A DNA stretch of 64,000 nucleotides from Singulisphaera sp. GP187 (GCF_900129635.1 NZ_FSRB01000001.1:5297501-5361500), one strand, 5' to 3'; counted from the stretch's first letter, positions 43,813 to 52,863 are shown. The notes: generated from the letters alone by a model not told the origin. Numbers and translations: made by a program.

Positions 43813-46125
43813 ATGTGCCGAAACTCGTCTTTCCGCGATCGCCTGGCGATCTCGTGCGTGGTGGCTAGCCTGGCGGCGGGGGCCTCGTTCCTGCCCGGGG
43901 TGGTTGCCGACGCAAGGGGGCAAGTCCCCGGCCCCGAGACCTTCAGCAAGGAGCCGCAGACTCCGCTCGAGCTCTGGGAGGCGGCCGACTATCTGCTCCG
44001 GACCGGGCAAGTCCAGCAGGCCGTGCCGTATCTCAATAAGTTCATGAAGTCCAAGCCCGACGACGCCGTGCTGCTCCAGATTCGCGACCGCTACGGCGTC
44101 GGGTCGGTTCTCCGGCTGGACAACTATCCCGAGACGCGGGTCCTGGCCCGTCCCTTGTCCTCCTTGCTGGCCGCGGCCTCGCTGCGGAGCTCGACCCGGC
44201 CGGATCGGATCCAGCGGTTCGTCAACACGCTCACGAAGAGCGCCGAGGAGCAAGAGTACGCCCTCGAGCGGCTCCGTGAGGCTGGTCCTTACGCGGTTCC
44301 GTACGTGGTGCAGGCCCTGGACCGGGCGAACCTTCCCGCCGAGGAGCGGGCGCTGATCGCCTATAACCTGGGCCGGCTCGACCGGTCGGCGGTCCCTCCC
44401 TTGATCGCGGTCCTCGACAGTGCGGACGGTCGGCTGGCGGCTGACGCGGCCAGCGCCCTCGGCGCGATCGGCGACGCGCGAGCGGTTCCGTCCCTGACGC
44501 CCCTGGCGGCGACGACGAACCTTGGGTCGCCGGCCCGTGATGCGGCCCGCCGCGCGATCGCACGCTTAACCGGCCGTTCGTTCGATTCGCAGTCCCGGTC
44601 CCCGGTCCGGGTCCTGGCCGACGAGGCGCGGAAGTACCATCGTCACGCCTTCCTGTTCCCCGGCGATTCTGCCTTGATCTGGGAGTGGGACGCGGAACAG
44701 AAGGTTCCCGTTCCTCGCCAGGTCTCGCGAAGCGACGCCGAGGCTTTCTTCGGGCAGCGGCTGGCGCGTGAGGCGCTCAAGCTCGATCCGAGCGACGTGC
44801 CCGCCCAGGTCGTCCTGGTGAGCCAGGCCCTGGAAAAAGCGGTTGAGAAGGTTGGCTTCAAGGCCGTGACAAGCAACGATCCGACGGGCGCTTATGCCTC
44901 GGCGCTGGCCGCCGGGCCGAACGTGCTCGGCCAGGTCCTTCAGACGGCGATCACCGATGGCAAGACGGACCTGGCCGCGGTCGCGGCCACGGCCCTGGGA
45001 CAGATCAGCGACCGCGACGTCCTGACGTCCGGGCGTCGGGTCCACCCGCTGGTTGAGGCGCTCTCGTCGTCCGGCCGGCGTGCCCAGTTCGCCGCCGCCC
45101 GTGCTCTGGTCTTGCTCGAACCTCAGCGGCCGTTCGCCGGGTCGAGCCAGGTCGTGCCGATCCTGGCGCGGTTCGTGGCCAACCAGCCCGCGCCTCGGGC
45201 CGTGGTGATTGACGGCAACCTGGATCGCGGGAACCTGCTCGCCTCCCACCTCAAAGCACTCGGCTACGACCCGCAAGTCGCCCGAACCGGCGCGGATGGT
45301 TTTCGGGCCGCGTCTGATGGGGCCGACGTCGAGCTGATCCTGATCGACACCCACCAGGTCGGGGGCCCTTGGCGACTGGTCGATATCCTGGCGAACCTGC
45401 GTGCCGATGCCCGGACGGCGGGCATCCCGATCTATGTCGTGGGCCCGCTTGGCAATCAGGCCGCGCTCGATGCGACCTTCAAGAATTATCCGGGCGTGAA
45501 GTTCCTGGTCACCCCGACCACCCCTGCGATTCTCGAGCGACAGCTCGGGGGCCGGCCGTCGGAGTTCTCGGACCAGGAGCGAGCCGCCTACTCGACCGAG
45601 GCCGCCGCGCTCCTGGCCGCCGTCGCGTCGCGGCCGGGCAGTCCGTTCGAGGCCGACCTGAGGCAGGCAGAGGGTGCTCTGTCTCTCGCCTTGAACACCC
45701 CGACGACCAACCTGGCCGCCGCGACCGCCATGGGGGACGTGCCTGACGCCGGGGCTCAACGCGGTCTCGCCGAGGTGGTGCTCGACGTGTCGAAGACCAC
45801 CGCGCTTCGCCTCGCCGCGGCCCGGCAACTTGCCCGCAGTCTCCAGCGGTTCGGCCCGCTGGTGTCGGCCGACCAAGAAGTCAAGCTCCTCGCCGCACTC
45901 GACCAGGAACGCGAGCCCGCGCTGCGGATCGCCTTGGCCTCGCTCATTGGAGCGCTTCGACCCAAGCCGGCTCAGGCGGGTTCGCGGCTCCAGCGACTCA
46001 ACCCGCTTCCCGCGGCCCCCGCTCCCGAATCGGTTCCCTCTCCGCCGACTCCGGAACCGGCCGCGTCCGAGCCCATGCCCGCTCCCGCCGAGGAGGTTCC
46101 GCCTCCTGCGGACGCCAAACCGTGA
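43813..46125 (+). CDS. HEAT-repeat protein with receiver-like domain
   Basis: 770 residues. A signal-like segment (RLAISCVVASLAAGASFLPG) is followed by HEAT/PBS repeats (ALIAYNLGRLDRSAVPPLIA, RLAADAASALGAIGDARAVP, SLTPLAATTNLGSPARDAAR and ALGQISDRDV later). Residues about 460-580 look like a degenerate response-regulator receiver: AVVIDGNLDRGNLLASHLKA, ELILIDTHQVGGPWRLVDIL, GIPIYVVGPLG; the Asp is kept but the conserved Thr and Lys are not. A Pro-rich tail ends the protein. Role unknown, probably a scaffold. Confidence 0.75.
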   Translation: MCRNSSFRDRLAISCVVASLAAGASFLPGVVADARGQVPGPETFSKEPQTPLELWEAADYLLRTGQVQQAVPYLNKFMKSKPDDAVLLQIRDRYGVGSVLRLDNYPETRVLARPLSSLLAAASLRSSTRPDRIQRFVNTLTKSAEEQEYALERLREAGPYAVPYVVQALDRANLPAEERALIAYNLGRLDRSAVPPLIAVLDSADGRLAADAASALGAIGDARAVPSLTPLAATTNLGSPARDAARRAIARLTGRSFDSQSRSPVRVLADEARKYHRHAFLFPGDSALIWEWDAEQKVPVPRQVSRSDAEAFFGQRLAREALKLDPSDVPAQVVLVSQALEKAVEKVGFKAVTSNDPTGAYASALAAGPNVLGQVLQTAITDGKTDLAAVAATALGQISDRDVLTSGRRVHPLVEALSSSGRRAQFAAARALVLLEPQRPFAGSSQVVPILARFVANQPAPRAVVIDGNLDRGNLLASHLKALGYDPQVARTGADGFRAASDGADVELILIDTHQVGGPWRLVDILANLRADARTAGIPIYVVGPLGNQAALDATFKNYPGVKFLVTPTTPAILERQLGGRPSEFSDQERAAYSTEAAALLAAVASRPGSPFEADLRQAEGALSLALNTPTTNLAAATAMGDVPDAGAQRGLAEVVLDVSKTTALRLAAARQLARSLQRFGPLVSADQEVKLLAALDQEREPALRIALASLIGALRPKPAQAGSRLQRLNPLPAAPAPESVPSPPTPEPAASEPMPAPAEEVPPPADAKP

Positions 46126-46233
46126 TACGACCCAAGGCCGATCCTTTGTCTTGCAAAGAGCCGAGGAATCGACGGATTGCTGGAACTGAACGATTGAACG
46201 AGGAGAGGAAGGGGGCTGGCCGGCCCGAGGGAG

Positions 46234-46251
46234 GAGCGAAGCGCTTCGCTC
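46234..46251. promoter_or_regulatory. 18-bp perfect palindrome upstream of the sigma-54 activator
   Basis: GAGCGAAGC is followed at once by its exact complement GCTTCGCTC. It lies 43 bases before the activator start and within a larger GGCCGGC/GCCGGCC stem (46217-46280). It could be an operator or part of a terminator of the upstream gene. Confidence 0.4.
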
Positions 46252-46293
46252 ACCCGAGGTGTGCGCCGGCCCTCTTTGGAAGGACGCGCGGCG

Positions 46294-47430
46294 ATGGCCA
46301 CCCCCTATGATCGCTCCCCATCTCGCCCGGGAGGAGACACTCCTCTGCCGGGCGTGATCGGTTCGAGCCCGGCAATGCTCGAGGTTTTCCGGACCACCCG
46401 GCAGGTTGCTCCCTCACGCGCTTGTGTGTTGATCGTTGGTGAGACGGGGACCGGTAAAGAACTGGTCGCACGCGCCATCCACGACCTCAGCCCGCGATAC
46501 TCCGGCCCCTACATCCGCGTCAACTGCGGCGCCCTGACCGAGAGCCTGCTCGAAAGCGAGCTGTTCGGCCACGTCAAAGGCTCGTTCACGGGCGCTGTGG
46601 ATAACCGGACGGGCCGGTTTGAAGCCGCGCACACCGGCAGCATCTTCCTCGACGAGATCAACAGCACTTCCCCCAAGCTCCAGGTCAAGCTGCTCCGCGT
46701 CCTCCAGGAGGGCGAGTTCGAGCGGGTCGGCGACACGAACACGAAGAAGGTGGATACCCGGATCATCGCGGCGACCAACCGCGACCTGCTCGACGAGATC
46801 GACTCCGGCCGGTTCCGTGAAGACTTGTACTACCGACTCAACGTGGTGCCGATCTACCTGCCCGCCTTGCGCGAGCGCCGGGACGATGTCGGCTTGTTGG
46901 TTGAATTGTTCCTGAAGCGGTATGCCGATCAAAACCGCCGCGATGTCCGCCGCGTCCACCCCGAGGCGATGCGCCTGCTCCGCGATCACGACTGGCCGGG
47001 CAACGTCCGCGAGCTTCAGAATTACGTCGAGCGCGCCGTGATCTTGGGCGACGGGCCGGAGCTGACCGTCGAGCACCTGCCCCCTCAGTTGCGCGGCGTC
47101 GCGGCCCCGCGGCCGATCCGGTCACGGGGGGGCGACCTCACCGCCATGACCTCGGAACTGGTCCGCCAGGGAGTTCGCGCGGCCGGTCCGCAGGCCAACG
47201 ACCTTCATAAGCGGATCGTCGATCAGGTCGAGCGTGAGCTGATCCAGCAGGTCCTCCAGTCGTGCGAACGGGTCCAGATCAAGGCCGCCGCCCGCCTGGG
47301 CATCAATCGAAACACCTTGCACAAGAAACTCGCGCAGTACCGAATCGACGGCGACGAAAACAGTGGCGTCAACGGTGACGGGCACGGCCCTGACGGCTCG
47401 GATTCGCCCTCCGCCGGTGACGAGGAGTAA
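46294..47430 (+). CDS. Sigma-54-dependent transcriptional activator without sensor domain
   Basis: 378 residues, beginning almost at the AAA+ domain. Walker A is GETGTGKE (49-56), the sigma-54 contact loop is GSFTGA (96-101) instead of GAFTGA, and Walker B is GSIFLDE (115-121). LRERRDDVGLLVELFL and HDWPGNVRELQNYVERAVIL follow, then a Fis-type helix-turn-helix (RVQIKAAARLGINRNTLHKK). There is no receiver, GAF or PAS domain, as in PspF, so control must come from a partner protein or its own level. GGAAGGA precedes ATG 46294. The methyltransferase gene starts 7 bases downstream. Confidence 0.93.
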   Translation: MATPYDRSPSRPGGDTPLPGVIGSSPAMLEVFRTTRQVAPSRACVLIVGETGTGKELVARAIHDLSPRYSGPYIRVNCGALTESLLESELFGHVKGSFTGAVDNRTGRFEAAHTGSIFLDEINSTSPKLQVKLLRVLQEGEFERVGDTNTKKVDTRIIAATNRDLLDEIDSGRFREDLYYRLNVVPIYLPALRERRDDVGLLVELFLKRYADQNRRDVRRVHPEAMRLLRDHDWPGNVRELQNYVERAVILGDGPELTVEHLPPQLRGVAAPRPIRSRGGDLTAMTSELVRQGVRAAGPQANDLHKRIVDQVERELIQQVLQSCERVQIKAAARLGINRNTLHKKLAQYRIDGDENSGVNGDGHGPDGSDSPSAGDEE

Positions 47431-47437
47431 GCGACCT

Positions 47438-48325
47438 ATGTCCGCGGCCCCTATCCCCAGCCTGGCACTCGATCGTCTCTACCAGGGAGACTGTCTGGAG
47501 AACATCCGGCAAGTCGAGTCGGGGTCGATCGACCTCGTGTTCGCTGATCCTCCCTTCAACATCGGCTACGATTACGACGTCTACGACGACCGCCGCAGCG
47601 CCGACCAGTACCTCGCCTGGACCGAGCTCTGGGCCGCCGAGGTCACGCGGGTCCTCAAGCCGACCGGCACCTTTTGGCTGGCGATCGGCGACGAGTACGC
47701 GGCCGAGCTCAAGGTGGCCTTCCACCGTGGCCAGGGCCTGACGCTGCGGAACTGGGTGATCTGGTACTACACGTTCGGCGTCCACTGCAAGAAGAAGTTC
47801 AGCAGGAGTCATGCCCACCTGTTCTACTTCGTCAAGGACGCCAAGCGGTTCCTGTTCAACGACCATACCATCCGCGTCCCCTCCGCGCGGCAGCTCGTCT
47901 ACGCCGACACTCGCGCCAACCCCAAGGGACGCGTGCCCGACGACACCTGGATCCTTCGTCCTCAGGACCTGCCCGACGGTTTCGCCCCCGATAATGACAC
48001 CTGGTACGTCCCCCGCGTCTGCGGCACGTTCAAGGAACGCGCCGGTTGGCACGGCTGCCAAATGCCCGAGCAACTTCTCGGCCGGATCATCCGCACCTGC
48101 TCCAACGAGGGCGATATCGTCCTCGACCCCTTCGCCGGCAGCGGCACGACCCTGGTCGTCGCCAAGAAGCTCGGCCGCAAGTACCTTGGCTTCGAACTCT
48201 CCCCCGACTACGCCGCCCAGATCGAAACCCGCCTCGCCGCCGCCGAGGTGGGCCAACCCCTCGAAGGAAGCGCCGAGCCACTCGCCCCCGCCAAGCCCAC
48301 CCCGGTGCGAGTGAAGCGGGCGTGA
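47438..48325 (+). CDS. DNA adenine-N6 methyltransferase, beta-type, no partner nuclease
   Basis: 295 residues. Motif IV DPPF at 37-40 (LVFADPPFNIGYDY) comes before the AdoMet motif DPFAGSGTT near residue 230, the order of beta-class methyltransferases. GRKYLGFELSPDYAAQIETR ends the core. The tail is Pro/Ala/Lys-rich. No restriction endonuclease lies nearby, so it looks like an orphan enzyme, possibly regulatory. GAGGAG precedes ATG 47438, with a 7-base gap to the sigma-54 activator gene, which suggests one operon. Its last 47 bases are duplicated at 49284. Confidence 0.92.
   Translation: MSAAPIPSLALDRLYQGDCLENIRQVESGSIDLVFADPPFNIGYDYDVYDDRRSADQYLAWTELWAAEVTRVLKPTGTFWLAIGDEYAAELKVAFHRGQGLTLRNWVIWYYTFGVHCKKKFSRSHAHLFYFVKDAKRFLFNDHTIRVPSARQLVYADTRANPKGRVPDDTWILRPQDLPDGFAPDNDTWYVPRVCGTFKERAGWHGCQMPEQLLGRIIRTCSNEGDIVLDPFAGSGTTLVVAKKLGRKYLGFELSPDYAAQIETRLAAAEVGQPLEGSAEPLAPAKPTPVRVKRA
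48275..48321 (+). repeat. 47-bp direct repeat, copy 1
   Basis: These bases, the 3' end of the methyltransferase gene, are identical to 49284-49330. The two copies bracket the HepT/MntA pair. Confidence 0.9.
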
Positions 48326-48497
48326 TCGTGCCGGGGCCGATTCCGGCTCGTTGATGTCATCCCCTGGGACCGCGGGCGCCCCGCCCGCATTCTTCTCTTG
48401 TCTGGGGGGCTGGGTCCCAGGCCTGCGATGATCGCTCCAAAAAGCGGAGATGAGGGAACCCGAGGTGCCGCTCGGTCTCCAATCTTTTTCTCTTCGC

Positions 48498-48848
48498 TCA
48501 CGCTGAGGGCGGGGCCTCATCCGAGAAGGTTCGGAGCCTCTGGATCAACTCAGGGATTTTGTTCTCGACCACATCCCAGAGGATGTCGTTATCGATCGCA
48601 AAGTAAACGTGCGCCAGCCAGTCTCGCATCCCGGCGATCTTCCGCCACTCGACCTCGGGCATCCGCTGACGTACTTCGTCAGGGATGCGCTTCGCTGCCT
48701 CGCCGATGATCAAGAGACAGTGAACCACCGCATGATAGGTCCGGTCGTCACGAAAGAATGCTTCTCGGTCCATGGCTGCCGTGAACTGCGAGATCTTCTC
48801 GCAGGCCGTGCCGATGTCCGCAAGATAGGATCGCCAGTCACGGGACAT
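48498..48848 (-). CDS. hepT: HepT-like HEPN toxin
   Basis: 116 residues: DWRSYLADIGTACEKISQFT, HAVVHCLLIIGEAAKRIPDE and the HEPN RNase motif RDWLAHVY (R-x4-H-x-Y). HepT cuts RNA and is neutralised through AMPylation by MntA. Its start lies 11 bases inside the upstream mntA gene, a typical coupled toxin-antitoxin arrangement. Confidence 0.92.
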   Translation of the reverse strand: MSRDWRSYLADIGTACEKISQFTAAMDREAFFRDDRTYHAVVHCLLIIGEAAKRIPDEVRQRMPEVEWRKIAGMRDWLAHVYFAIDNDILWDVVENKIPELIQRLRTFSDEAPPSA

Positions 48849-49131
48849 GGATGAGATCTCGTTCGACTTCGGCCCGCATTTCGGGCCGAAGCGTGTCGGG
48901 GGTTCCCAGGTCGACCGGGCGGCCAAGTAGGTCTTCCAGGTCGAGTTTCAGGCCCATGAAGTTGTCGAACGTGGCTTTTTCCGTGAACGTCACGAGCATG
49001 TCCACGTCGCTCCCCTCCCGGTCATCGCCTCGTGCCATCGAGCCGAAGACGGCGAGTGACTTGACTCCATAACGCTCCCGCAATCCAGGAGCCTCGGCCT
49101 TCAGGCGGTTGAGGATCGTTAGCCGGTCCAA
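48838..49131 (-). CDS. mntA: MntA-like nucleotidyltransferase antitoxin
   Basis: 97 residues from TTG 49131 with GAGG upstream. The motif GSMARGDDREGSDVDML is the full GS-x10-DxD of minimal nucleotidyltransferases. LDLEDLLGRPVDLGTPDTLR closes the fold. In known pairs MntA adds AMP units to HepT at the HEPN motif Tyr. It precedes and overlaps hepT. Confidence 0.92.
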   Translation of the reverse strand: MDRLTILNRLKAEAPGLRERYGVKSLAVFGSMARGDDREGSDVDMLVTFTEKATFDNFMGLKLDLEDLLGRPVDLGTPDTLRPEMRAEVERDLIHVP

Positions 49132-49283
49132 GGTTATCAGCCTCGTGTGGTCATCCTTCCTGAAGAACCCTTACGTTCATTCTGCCAGAGCTCATGTCAT
49201 GTTGCACGCCCGTAGAGCGAAATTGGGTCATGGGCGTGAAACTCTCGATTTTGGCAGTTCAGGGCTTCTGCTTGTTGGGCGTG

Positions 49284-49330
49284 GAGCCACTCGCCCCCGC
49301 CAAGCCCACCCCGGTGCGAGTGAAGCGGGC
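49284..49330 (+). repeat. 47-bp direct repeat, copy 2
   Basis: Identical to 48275-48321, followed after one mismatch by the same TGATC. It is a detached copy of the methyltransferase 3' end, 1009 bp downstream of the original. Confidence 0.9.
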
Positions 49331-49417
49331 CTGATCCGCGGCCGGTCGTGGTCGGCTCTCCCTGGAACCGATAGAATGGGCTGTCGGTGGAACCGCGGCG
49401 GTTGGGAGATCCGGACG

Positions 49418-50263
49418 ATGCCCTCACCCTTTCCTGGCATGGACCCTTATCTGGAAGCTCCGGAAATCTGGCCGGATCTCCATGATGCGCTGGCGAGTGA
49501 GATCCGCAATGAACTTAACCAGACCCTCCCGACTCCCTACTATGCCCGCCTCGAAATGCGGCCGGAGCTTGGGATTGTCGAAGAGGGAAAGGTGACGCAT
49601 CGCATCGTCCCTGACATCACCGTGGTCCGGCATCCTCTCCCTCGGCCCGCTCAGGGGGCAATGGCGGTAGCAGACCGACCGAGAAGGGAAATTTCGAGTT
49701 CACTGGATATCACGGTTCATCTTGACAGGATCCGGCACCATTTCATCGAGATCCGCGACTCGCTCCAGGGCCACAAGCTCATCACCCTGATCGAGATCTT
49801 GAGCCCGACGAACAAGCGTCCTGGCCCTGACCGCGACGCTTACCGCCGCAAGCAGCGTGAGGTGCTCGACAGCGACGCCAACCTGATTGAGATCGACCTG
49901 TTGCGCAGCGGCGACCGCGTGCTTCCCGACCTCAACCTGGCCGCGCTGCTTGATGAGGTCGACCCGGCCCCTGATTACGTGGTCCTGGTCAATCGGGCCT
50001 GGCGCCGCGCCGAGCGTGTGGGATACGAGGTCTTCCCTTGCAGCTTGCGGGAATGGCTCCCCTGCATTCCGGTCCCTCTGAAGCAGGAGGAACTGGAAGT
50101 GCCGCTCGATCTCCAGTATGTCTTCAATCGAGCCTACGAGGGTGGTCCCTACCGCCGAGGGGCCGTTGATTACACCCGCCCCCCAAGCCCTCCTCTCTCC
50201 GAAACCGACGCCACCTGGGCCGAACTCTTGCTTCGCGACCGAAATCAGGCTGCGTCCTCATAA
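49418..50263 (+). CDS. DUF4058 family protein
   Basis: 281 residues beginning MPSPFPGMDPYLEAPEIWPD, the hallmark of DUF4058. LITLIEILSPTNKRPGPDRD, VLDSDANLIEIDLLRSGDRV and DYVVLVNRAWRRAERVGYEV have the E...ExK look of a nuclease-like core (PD-(D/E)xK-type), which is only a suggestion. GGGAG precedes ATG 49418. Function unknown; frequent in cyanobacteria and planctomycetes. Confidence 0.9.
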   Translation: MPSPFPGMDPYLEAPEIWPDLHDALASEIRNELNQTLPTPYYARLEMRPELGIVEEGKVTHRIVPDITVVRHPLPRPAQGAMAVADRPRREISSSLDITVHLDRIRHHFIEIRDSLQGHKLITLIEILSPTNKRPGPDRDAYRRKQREVLDSDANLIEIDLLRSGDRVLPDLNLAALLDEVDPAPDYVVLVNRAWRRAERVGYEVFPCSLREWLPCIPVPLKQEELEVPLDLQYVFNRAYEGGPYRRGAVDYTRPPSPPLSETDATWAELLLRDRNQAASS

Positions 50264-50364
50264 ACGGCCCGATCGGCAATGCGAGCTCGAAGAGAAGAGT
50301 CGAGAGGATGGACACGTGTCGCCACGTGACCGAGTCTTCTGCTCGGATCCAATGTCCGCAATTT

Positions 50365-50580
50365 GCAGCCCCGAAGGGGCGACCGTCAATAGCCAGGGGC
50401 GCAAGCCCCTGGGAATCATGTTCAAACCAGGATTTCTGCAGCCCCGAAGGGGCGACCGTGAATCGGCGAAGCCTGACGCGGACGGTCGCCCCTTCGGGGC
50501 TGCAAAGACATCATTTAAGCTTATCTCGTTACCAGGGGCTTGCGCCCCTGGCTATGAATGGTCGCCCCTCCGGGGCTGCA
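50365..50580. repeat. REP-like palindrome cluster
   Basis: GCAGCCCCGAAGGGGCGACC is found at 50365 and 50438 and inverted at 50482-50503 and about 50559-50579. Between them GCCAGGGGCGCAAGCCCCTG lies at about 50391-50412 and inverted at 50532-50553. Both units are self-complementary, so the whole forms a BIME-like array between the DUF4058 gene and the sigma factor gene. Confidence 0.85.
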
Positions 50581-50659
50581 AAAAACGGAATTTACTTTCC
50601 TGACTCTTAGTAGAGAAGTTATGTTCAAGCCGCTTGCTTCGGTTCTGAGTGAGAGTCCG

Positions 50660-52168
50660 CTAACGCGTCAGTGGATCGGTCGCGGCATCGGTGGTGTAGC
50701 TGGCGCCGAGGTCATCGAACCAGACAGTTCCAGGGCCATAAATCTGGGGGGCGATGACGATTTTTGCGGTCCCAGGGGGGATTGCCACGACTCCTTCGTA
50801 GCGCTTCCAGTCGTGCGTGACCGGTGGATCCCCTGATTCCTTGGCACCGATGTAGGCGACCCAGGCGTGGCTCCACTCGCCTTTGCGGTCGAGGAACTGG
50901 GCGTCGAGGATTGCCTTGCCGGCCCGATCGGCCTTGATCCAGGCGGAGACTTTGAGGCGGGGGCTGTCGCCTGTGCGAGTCACGGTTTGGGACCACTCGG
51001 CGATCGGGAAATAACGGTTCTCGGACTTTTTGAGGCAGAGGCTGGCCTTGCCTTCGTGGGCCGTGTCCCGGCTCCAGAGGTAGGAGACGCCTCGAATTGC
51101 GTTCCCCTTCGACCACCCATTGGGTTGGCGTTCGTCCCCTTCCTCAACGCCCGGATTGACCAGGCTCAAAGGGCTGTCAGGCTCCGCGTTCAGGGCGACC
51201 AGGGTTGGCTCGGGCTGGGGAATGCGAGGCGGTTCGAGGGGAGGCTGAAGTGCGCCGGGAGGCGTGGGCGTGGAGACCGGGATCGGCCTGGCCAGGGACA
51301 CGACGGCCCCGGTGGCCACGGTCCCGCTCACGATCAGTAGGGCGGCGAGTGACTTCCACGAGAGTGTTGCCATCATCGCAAGTTCTCCTTCCACGAGGGC
51401 GGCCACCGTCGCCGGGACCAACCCGACTTCGGCGACCCCCGCCATTCCGGTCAGGTGCGGGGCCGCGGCGCGGACGATTCGGACGACGAGTGCCTCCGAC
51501 GGTGATGCCGCCGACGCCTGGCCGCCGAGCAAGCCCGAGCCGGTCGCGGCCAGGGCAGGAGCGAGACCGCGCCGCGTCAACCGACTCCGGAGCCGGGCTC
51601 GGGCCGACGCGAGCCGGCTCTTGACGGTTCCGACCGGGCACTCGAGCCGGGTCGCGGCCTGTTCGTGGGTCAGACCGTCGAGGTCGCAGAGCACGACGAC
51701 GGCGCGACTCGGATCGGGCAGTCGGGTCACTTCCTCGTCGAGCACCGCAAGCAGTTCCCGCCGCTCCTGATCACGGTCAGGGGCCGGGACGATCGCTAAC
51801 GCTTCGACTCCGATCGCCGGTCGCTCGCGCCCGAGGCGCTGAGCGGTGTTCGCCCGCGCTCGAAGCGAAACTCGGTAGGCCACTCCGTAGAGCCAGCTTG
51901 CAAGGCGGTCGCCGTCGCGAAGTGAGCCCGACCGGCGGACCAGGACGAGAAAGACCGCCTGGAAGGCGTCATCAACGTCGTTGGAGTCGCGCAGCAGGCG
52001 CCGGCAGACTCCCAGGACCATTGGGCCATGGCGGGTCACCAAGGCCGAGAACGCCGCCTCGTCGCGATGGGCCACGAACCGTTCCAGCAGACGCACGTCC
52101 GATTGCCCGGCGTCGGTCCCCTCGCTGAAGAGACGACCCAGGTCTTTGAGTCCACTCGGTCCGACCAA
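50660..52168 (-). CDS. ECF sigma factor with membrane anchor and extracytoplasmic domain
   Basis: 502 residues from TTG 52168. Residues about 25-100 are sigma region 2 (DVDDAFQAVFLVLVRRSGSL, RLASWLYGVAYRVSLRARAN) and about 140-200 region 4 (LTHEQAATRLECPVGTVKSR). A helix (WKSLAALLIVSGTVATGAVV) then anchors a long C-terminal part with NPGVEEGDERQPNGWSKG, LKVSAWIKADRAGKAILDAQ and GTVWFDDLGASY, a CBM4_9/galactose-binding-like fold. Such fused ECFs are a planctomycete speciality; the outer domain may sense a ligand in place of an anti-sigma factor. Confidence 0.88.
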   Translation of the reverse strand: MVGPSGLKDLGRLFSEGTDAGQSDVRLLERFVAHRDEAAFSALVTRHGPMVLGVCRRLLRDSNDVDDAFQAVFLVLVRRSGSLRDGDRLASWLYGVAYRVSLRARANTAQRLGRERPAIGVEALAIVPAPDRDQERRELLAVLDEEVTRLPDPSRAVVVLCDLDGLTHEQAATRLECPVGTVKSRLASARARLRSRLTRRGLAPALAATGSGLLGGQASAASPSEALVVRIVRAAAPHLTGMAGVAEVGLVPATVAALVEGELAMMATLSWKSLAALLIVSGTVATGAVVSLARPIPVSTPTPPGALQPPLEPPRIPQPEPTLVALNAEPDSPLSLVNPGVEEGDERQPNGWSKGNAIRGVSYLWSRDTAHEGKASLCLKKSENRYFPIAEWSQTVTRTGDSPRLKVSAWIKADRAGKAILDAQFLDRKGEWSHAWVAYIGAKESGDPPVTHDWKRYEGVVAIPPGTAKIVIAPQIYGPGTVWFDDLGASYTTDAATDPLTR

Positions 52169-52420
52169 CGTATCCGCTCCCCCAGGTTGACGAATCAGGT
52201 CGTTTGCCCCTCATACTGCGGGGACAACGCGATTTCGTTCGCCGATTCTTGGGAATTTTTCAAAAGAGTGTGCGAATCGAAGTGCGGAATCGCCACTTCT
52301 TTATGGAACCACACGAGTTTCGTTGGTGATTCGAAAGTCGTGTCGTTTTGGAATGTACGCAATAATCGCGGCGTTCGCGACGAAGAGTCAGGGGACCACG
52401 GCCCTTCGGGAATCGCGACC

Positions 52421-52861
52421 ATGATGACCTCGTACTCGCTCATGGTGCAGTTGGCGCGGCTGATTCCGGTCCCTCAGAAGCACGCTCCCGTACGGCCTGG
52501 ACTTCTGGCCGGGAGAACGCACGAGCGCTTCGGCTGCTGCCCGGCCTGCCGCGAATTCATCGGGATCAAGGTCGCGACACCGGCCCAACGAGAGCTCGTC
52601 TGTCCGGCTTGCCGACAGACGATCGACGCTCTCGAACCGCTCTGGCCGACTCTCTCCGAGATGAGAGAGCCTTCGCCAGGATCGGATGCCAAGTCCGCTT
52701 GCGAGCCGGGTTCGGTGGCACGCCCGGGCGCAGGCGTCAGCCGCGCGATTCGCCGGATAGGTGACGCATTCCGGGCGGCCCTGGGGTTTGGACCACGCTT
52801 ACGCGGTCATCACCAAAAATCGTCATCGCCGGGGGTTTGGGACAAGGATCTCGATGATTAA
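52421..52861 (+). CDS. Zinc-ribbon hypothetical protein
   Basis: 146 residues from ATG 52421. Two CPxC knuckles, CCPACREF and CPACRQT about 26 residues apart, form a zinc ribbon; the rest is Pro/Arg-rich and likely disordered. It is divergent from the sigma factor gene, with a 252-base AT-richer gap holding both promoters. Confidence 0.55.
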   Translation: MMTSYSLMVQLARLIPVPQKHAPVRPGLLAGRTHERFGCCPACREFIGIKVATPAQRELVCPACRQTIDALEPLWPTLSEMREPSPGSDAKSACEPGSVARPGAGVSRAIRRIGDAFRAALGFGPRLRGHHQKSSSPGVWDKDLDD

Positions 52862-52863
52862 GG

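Noticed and set aside
50340..50600. Repeat cluster as a CRISPR array
   Set aside because: Units are palindromic, in both orientations, with uneven spacing and no cas genes nearby.
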